The notes beneath the pieces are model-generated. The model ran no database searches. It had not been told where the DNA came from and saw nothing but the letters and a program-made list of their open reading frames with translations. Positions 62,189 through 64,000 of a DNA stretch of 64,000 nucleotides are shown piece by piece; the stretch's first letter is position 1; each line of letters opens with the position of its first letter. Both the position numbers and the translations under genes were made by a program. The stretch comes from Sipunculus nudus (lineage: Eukaryota > Annelida > Sipuncula > Golfingiida > Sipunculidae), in contig CM049308.1 of the NCBI GenBank assembly GCA_026874595.1, positions 45,453,327-45,517,326 of the forward strand. Direction: 5' to 3'.

Positions 62189-63705
62189 TTAGAGAACATT
62201 GCAAACAGACGTGAACCGAATTCCTTTTATAATTATTAGATATTTATGAACAAGAATCACAGTATTTATCAACACATTATCCATAGTCACTGGAAAACAA
62301 CCATATAAAATATTACATAGATTATAGTCAGGCAAAATAAGATTTACTCCTTTCAACCATTCTCTCATTTGTATATAGAGGTTCCTTGCTGTATCACAGT
62401 GAAAAAATAAATAAGCAATTGATTCATTATAGACAAAACAGTAATTACACTTTGGAGAGTCTATCAAGTTCCATCTATAGAGATTCTTGTGGACGGGTAG
62501 ATAATGATTTATAATTTTAAACTGAAACTCATGAAGGTATGTTTCATTAGTGCAACTATAGATTTCTTCATATGCTTGTTGCCAATACTCCAGACCATTA
62601 TCCCATAGTCTATTCACACATGCAGGTTCTTTAAACAAATAGCTTACCAGCTTTTGATACACTGTTCTACTATCTAATTTTAAAAGATGTTCTTCTTTAT
62701 TGCCATTCATAATCTTAACATCAACTTGGAGTTTTTTCTTCTAATCACTTGGTATAGCACATGTAAGGCTGCTCAATGAAAACATAGTCAATTCTAACGA
62801 TGCACTTCTTTTGGCAAAATTGAGTTCCATAAATGCTTTGAAATTACCATTTTCATCAATTATATCCCTTAAATATTTTACATTCATGTCAAAGAGACTG
62901 CGATAAAATACTGATTGATTATTAACAAATATATATTTGTTATTCCATAAGAATTGACTTGTTATCTCTGCTAAAGTTGTTGGTGGATTGTTAGCATAGT
63001 TACACCATTATCTAAAACATGCTAAATAAAATGGAGCAAAGGACTTTGGAAAACATTTAATATCATAGTTCTGGTGTATTCCGTCTATACCATTGATAGG
63101 TTTACACTTCATATCAAGTAGGGTTCTAGCTGTTCCTTTAAATTTCCTGATAAGATTAGCTACCCAAATTATTCTTTGTGTTTTATATTGTATATCCATA
63201 TTTGGTAGCTTTAATCCGCCAAAAGTATTTGACCCAATTGCTGTGCTAAATTTATATTTAGCCCTACTATTTTCCAAACAAATTTATTTATAGTATCTTG
63301 TACTTCATTACAAAATCTTTTAGGAGGTTCAAGCATATTCATTACACATAGTACTTTAGAAACAGCTAGTGATCTAACTACCTCTATGTGTCCGTAAACG
63401 GTGAGTGATCTACCCTTCCATATATTTAATACCTTCTTCAAATTTTCAAGGCATCTGTTAAAATTAAGCTCGTCCACAAGTTTCTGGTTATATGAATAAT
63501 ATATACCAAGTATTTTCATGGCGTCCTGTTTTAAATTTACTAATTTAAGTTGGAATGGATTGTCAGCTTTATTTTTCCCATTTACCCATCCATGCAAGTT
63601 CAGACTTACCCAGATTTATTTTCAATGAAGAATATGTCGAATATACATCAAATATAGCGAGAACATTATGTAAAGAATCAAGGTCTTTGTTATTATTATT
63701 TAAAC
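62189..63705 (-). pseudogene. L1/Tx1-like LINE ORF2 C-terminal remnant
   Basis: Reading the minus strand from ~63700: 'SLKINLGKSELAW' (RT after the catalytic site, ~63600-63640); in the next frame 'LGIYYSYNQ', 'WKGRSLTVYGHIEVVRSLAVSKV' and 'INKFVWK' (RT thumb, 63211-63597); in the next frame 'GGLKLPNM' (63008-63277); and, after in-frame stops near 63006 and 62742, the zf-RVT block 'FQFKIINHYLPVHKNLYRW' with 'CNYC...HC' (62189-62710). The last two blocks share one frame. The YADD box and endonuclease lie outside or are deleted. Confidence 0.85.
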
Positions 63706-64000
63706 TTGCCTGTTAAGGGCAGGTTTGCAGGTACATAGGCACAGGCAGTAGAGGGAAATATCTGTATCAGTAAGTGGCATGGCAAAGTTTTAAACTTTAC
63801 AACAGATTAGCTTTCCTGACACAACAGTGGCGTTATAGCAACGTCTCTTGGCTTACTTGGCCTAATAGGGGCTGTCAGATTTGTTCATTACTAAATGAGC
63901 TGCTACTCATTGCTTTGACACTATGTAACTTTGTGTAATGGCTGTTTGATGCAGAGGAACAAGGAAAAACAAAGGTTTCCATGAGCAGCTTTATTTCATG
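63706..64000. other. Unassigned, small hairpin at the LINE border
   Basis: AACTTGCC and GGCAGGTT (63705-63727) form a 7/8-bp hairpin exactly where LINE homology stops, which may mark the end of another inserted element. Nothing else is recognised to the window end. Confidence 0.35.

Overview
The window is eukaryotic repeat DNA. I find no convincing intact host gene, tRNA, rRNA or prokaryotic feature. It is AT-rich and filled with decayed LINE and Ty3/gypsy fragments and with non-autonomous elements built from ~130-170 bp core repeats, (GACA/ACGG)n microsatellites and a 3' terminal hairpin. That architecture matches the bivalve 'pearl'-type / Helentron-associated (HINE) elements as I remember them, so a bivalve mollusc is my best guess (moderate confidence).

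Most of the sequence belongs to five element families that I labelled from their ends, all in the same orientation. F1 starts CAAGGGACC and ends in a hairpin with arms AGCTCAGATGACT / AGTCAGCTGAGCT; F1b has the same ends but a different core array. F3 starts CTAGAATATGGGTAGTC and ends in a GTATCCG...CGGATAC hairpin. F4 starts CAAGGCCTACAGGCCT and ends CACAGGTTCGCT. F5 starts CTAGATATTTCTTGG and ends in a hairpin closing with GTCTGGGGATAC. In each family a subterminal motif near the start is the reverse complement of the 3' end. Several insertions can be checked against uninterrupted copies elsewhere in the window: they sit in A-rich sites with no target-site duplication, as expected for rolling-circle (Helentron-like) transposition.

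Layout. 1-2301: 3' part of an F4 element. 2302-2958: F1b array. 2959-39044: one F1 element of about 2 kb expanded to 36 kb by nested insertions (F1 4023-6665; F4 7267-16328 containing F1b 12004-15669; F4 16565-38821 containing F3 17880-18784, F1 21247-24626, F3 from 24933, and F1 33177-36886). The F3 copy at 24933 is split by a 4.9-kb insertion (26172-31085) with a 9-bp target duplication; that insert itself holds two LINE remnants and a 1-kb inverted-repeat element. 39045-42802: rearranged F4/F1 composite. 43173-49570: duplicated segments, a Ty3/gypsy RT-RNase H remnant, an F4 element carrying a clean F5 insertion, and a possible LTR. 49570-50660: minus-strand Ty3/gypsy Gag and RT remnants. 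50700-60930: a CR1-like LINE split by a 9.7-kb F4/F3 insertion whose core has expanded into about 32 tandem units of ~271 bp. 61000-64000: single-copy-looking DNA and a minus-strand LINE remnant.

The most unusual signal is the 12-bp palindrome GGTGGCGCCACC, kept at regular spacing inside otherwise unrelated core repeats, while a related core type carries AGGTCA-type nuclear-receptor half-sites at the same spacing. No transposase, Rep/helicase or integrase was recognised, so every element here looks non-autonomous or dead.
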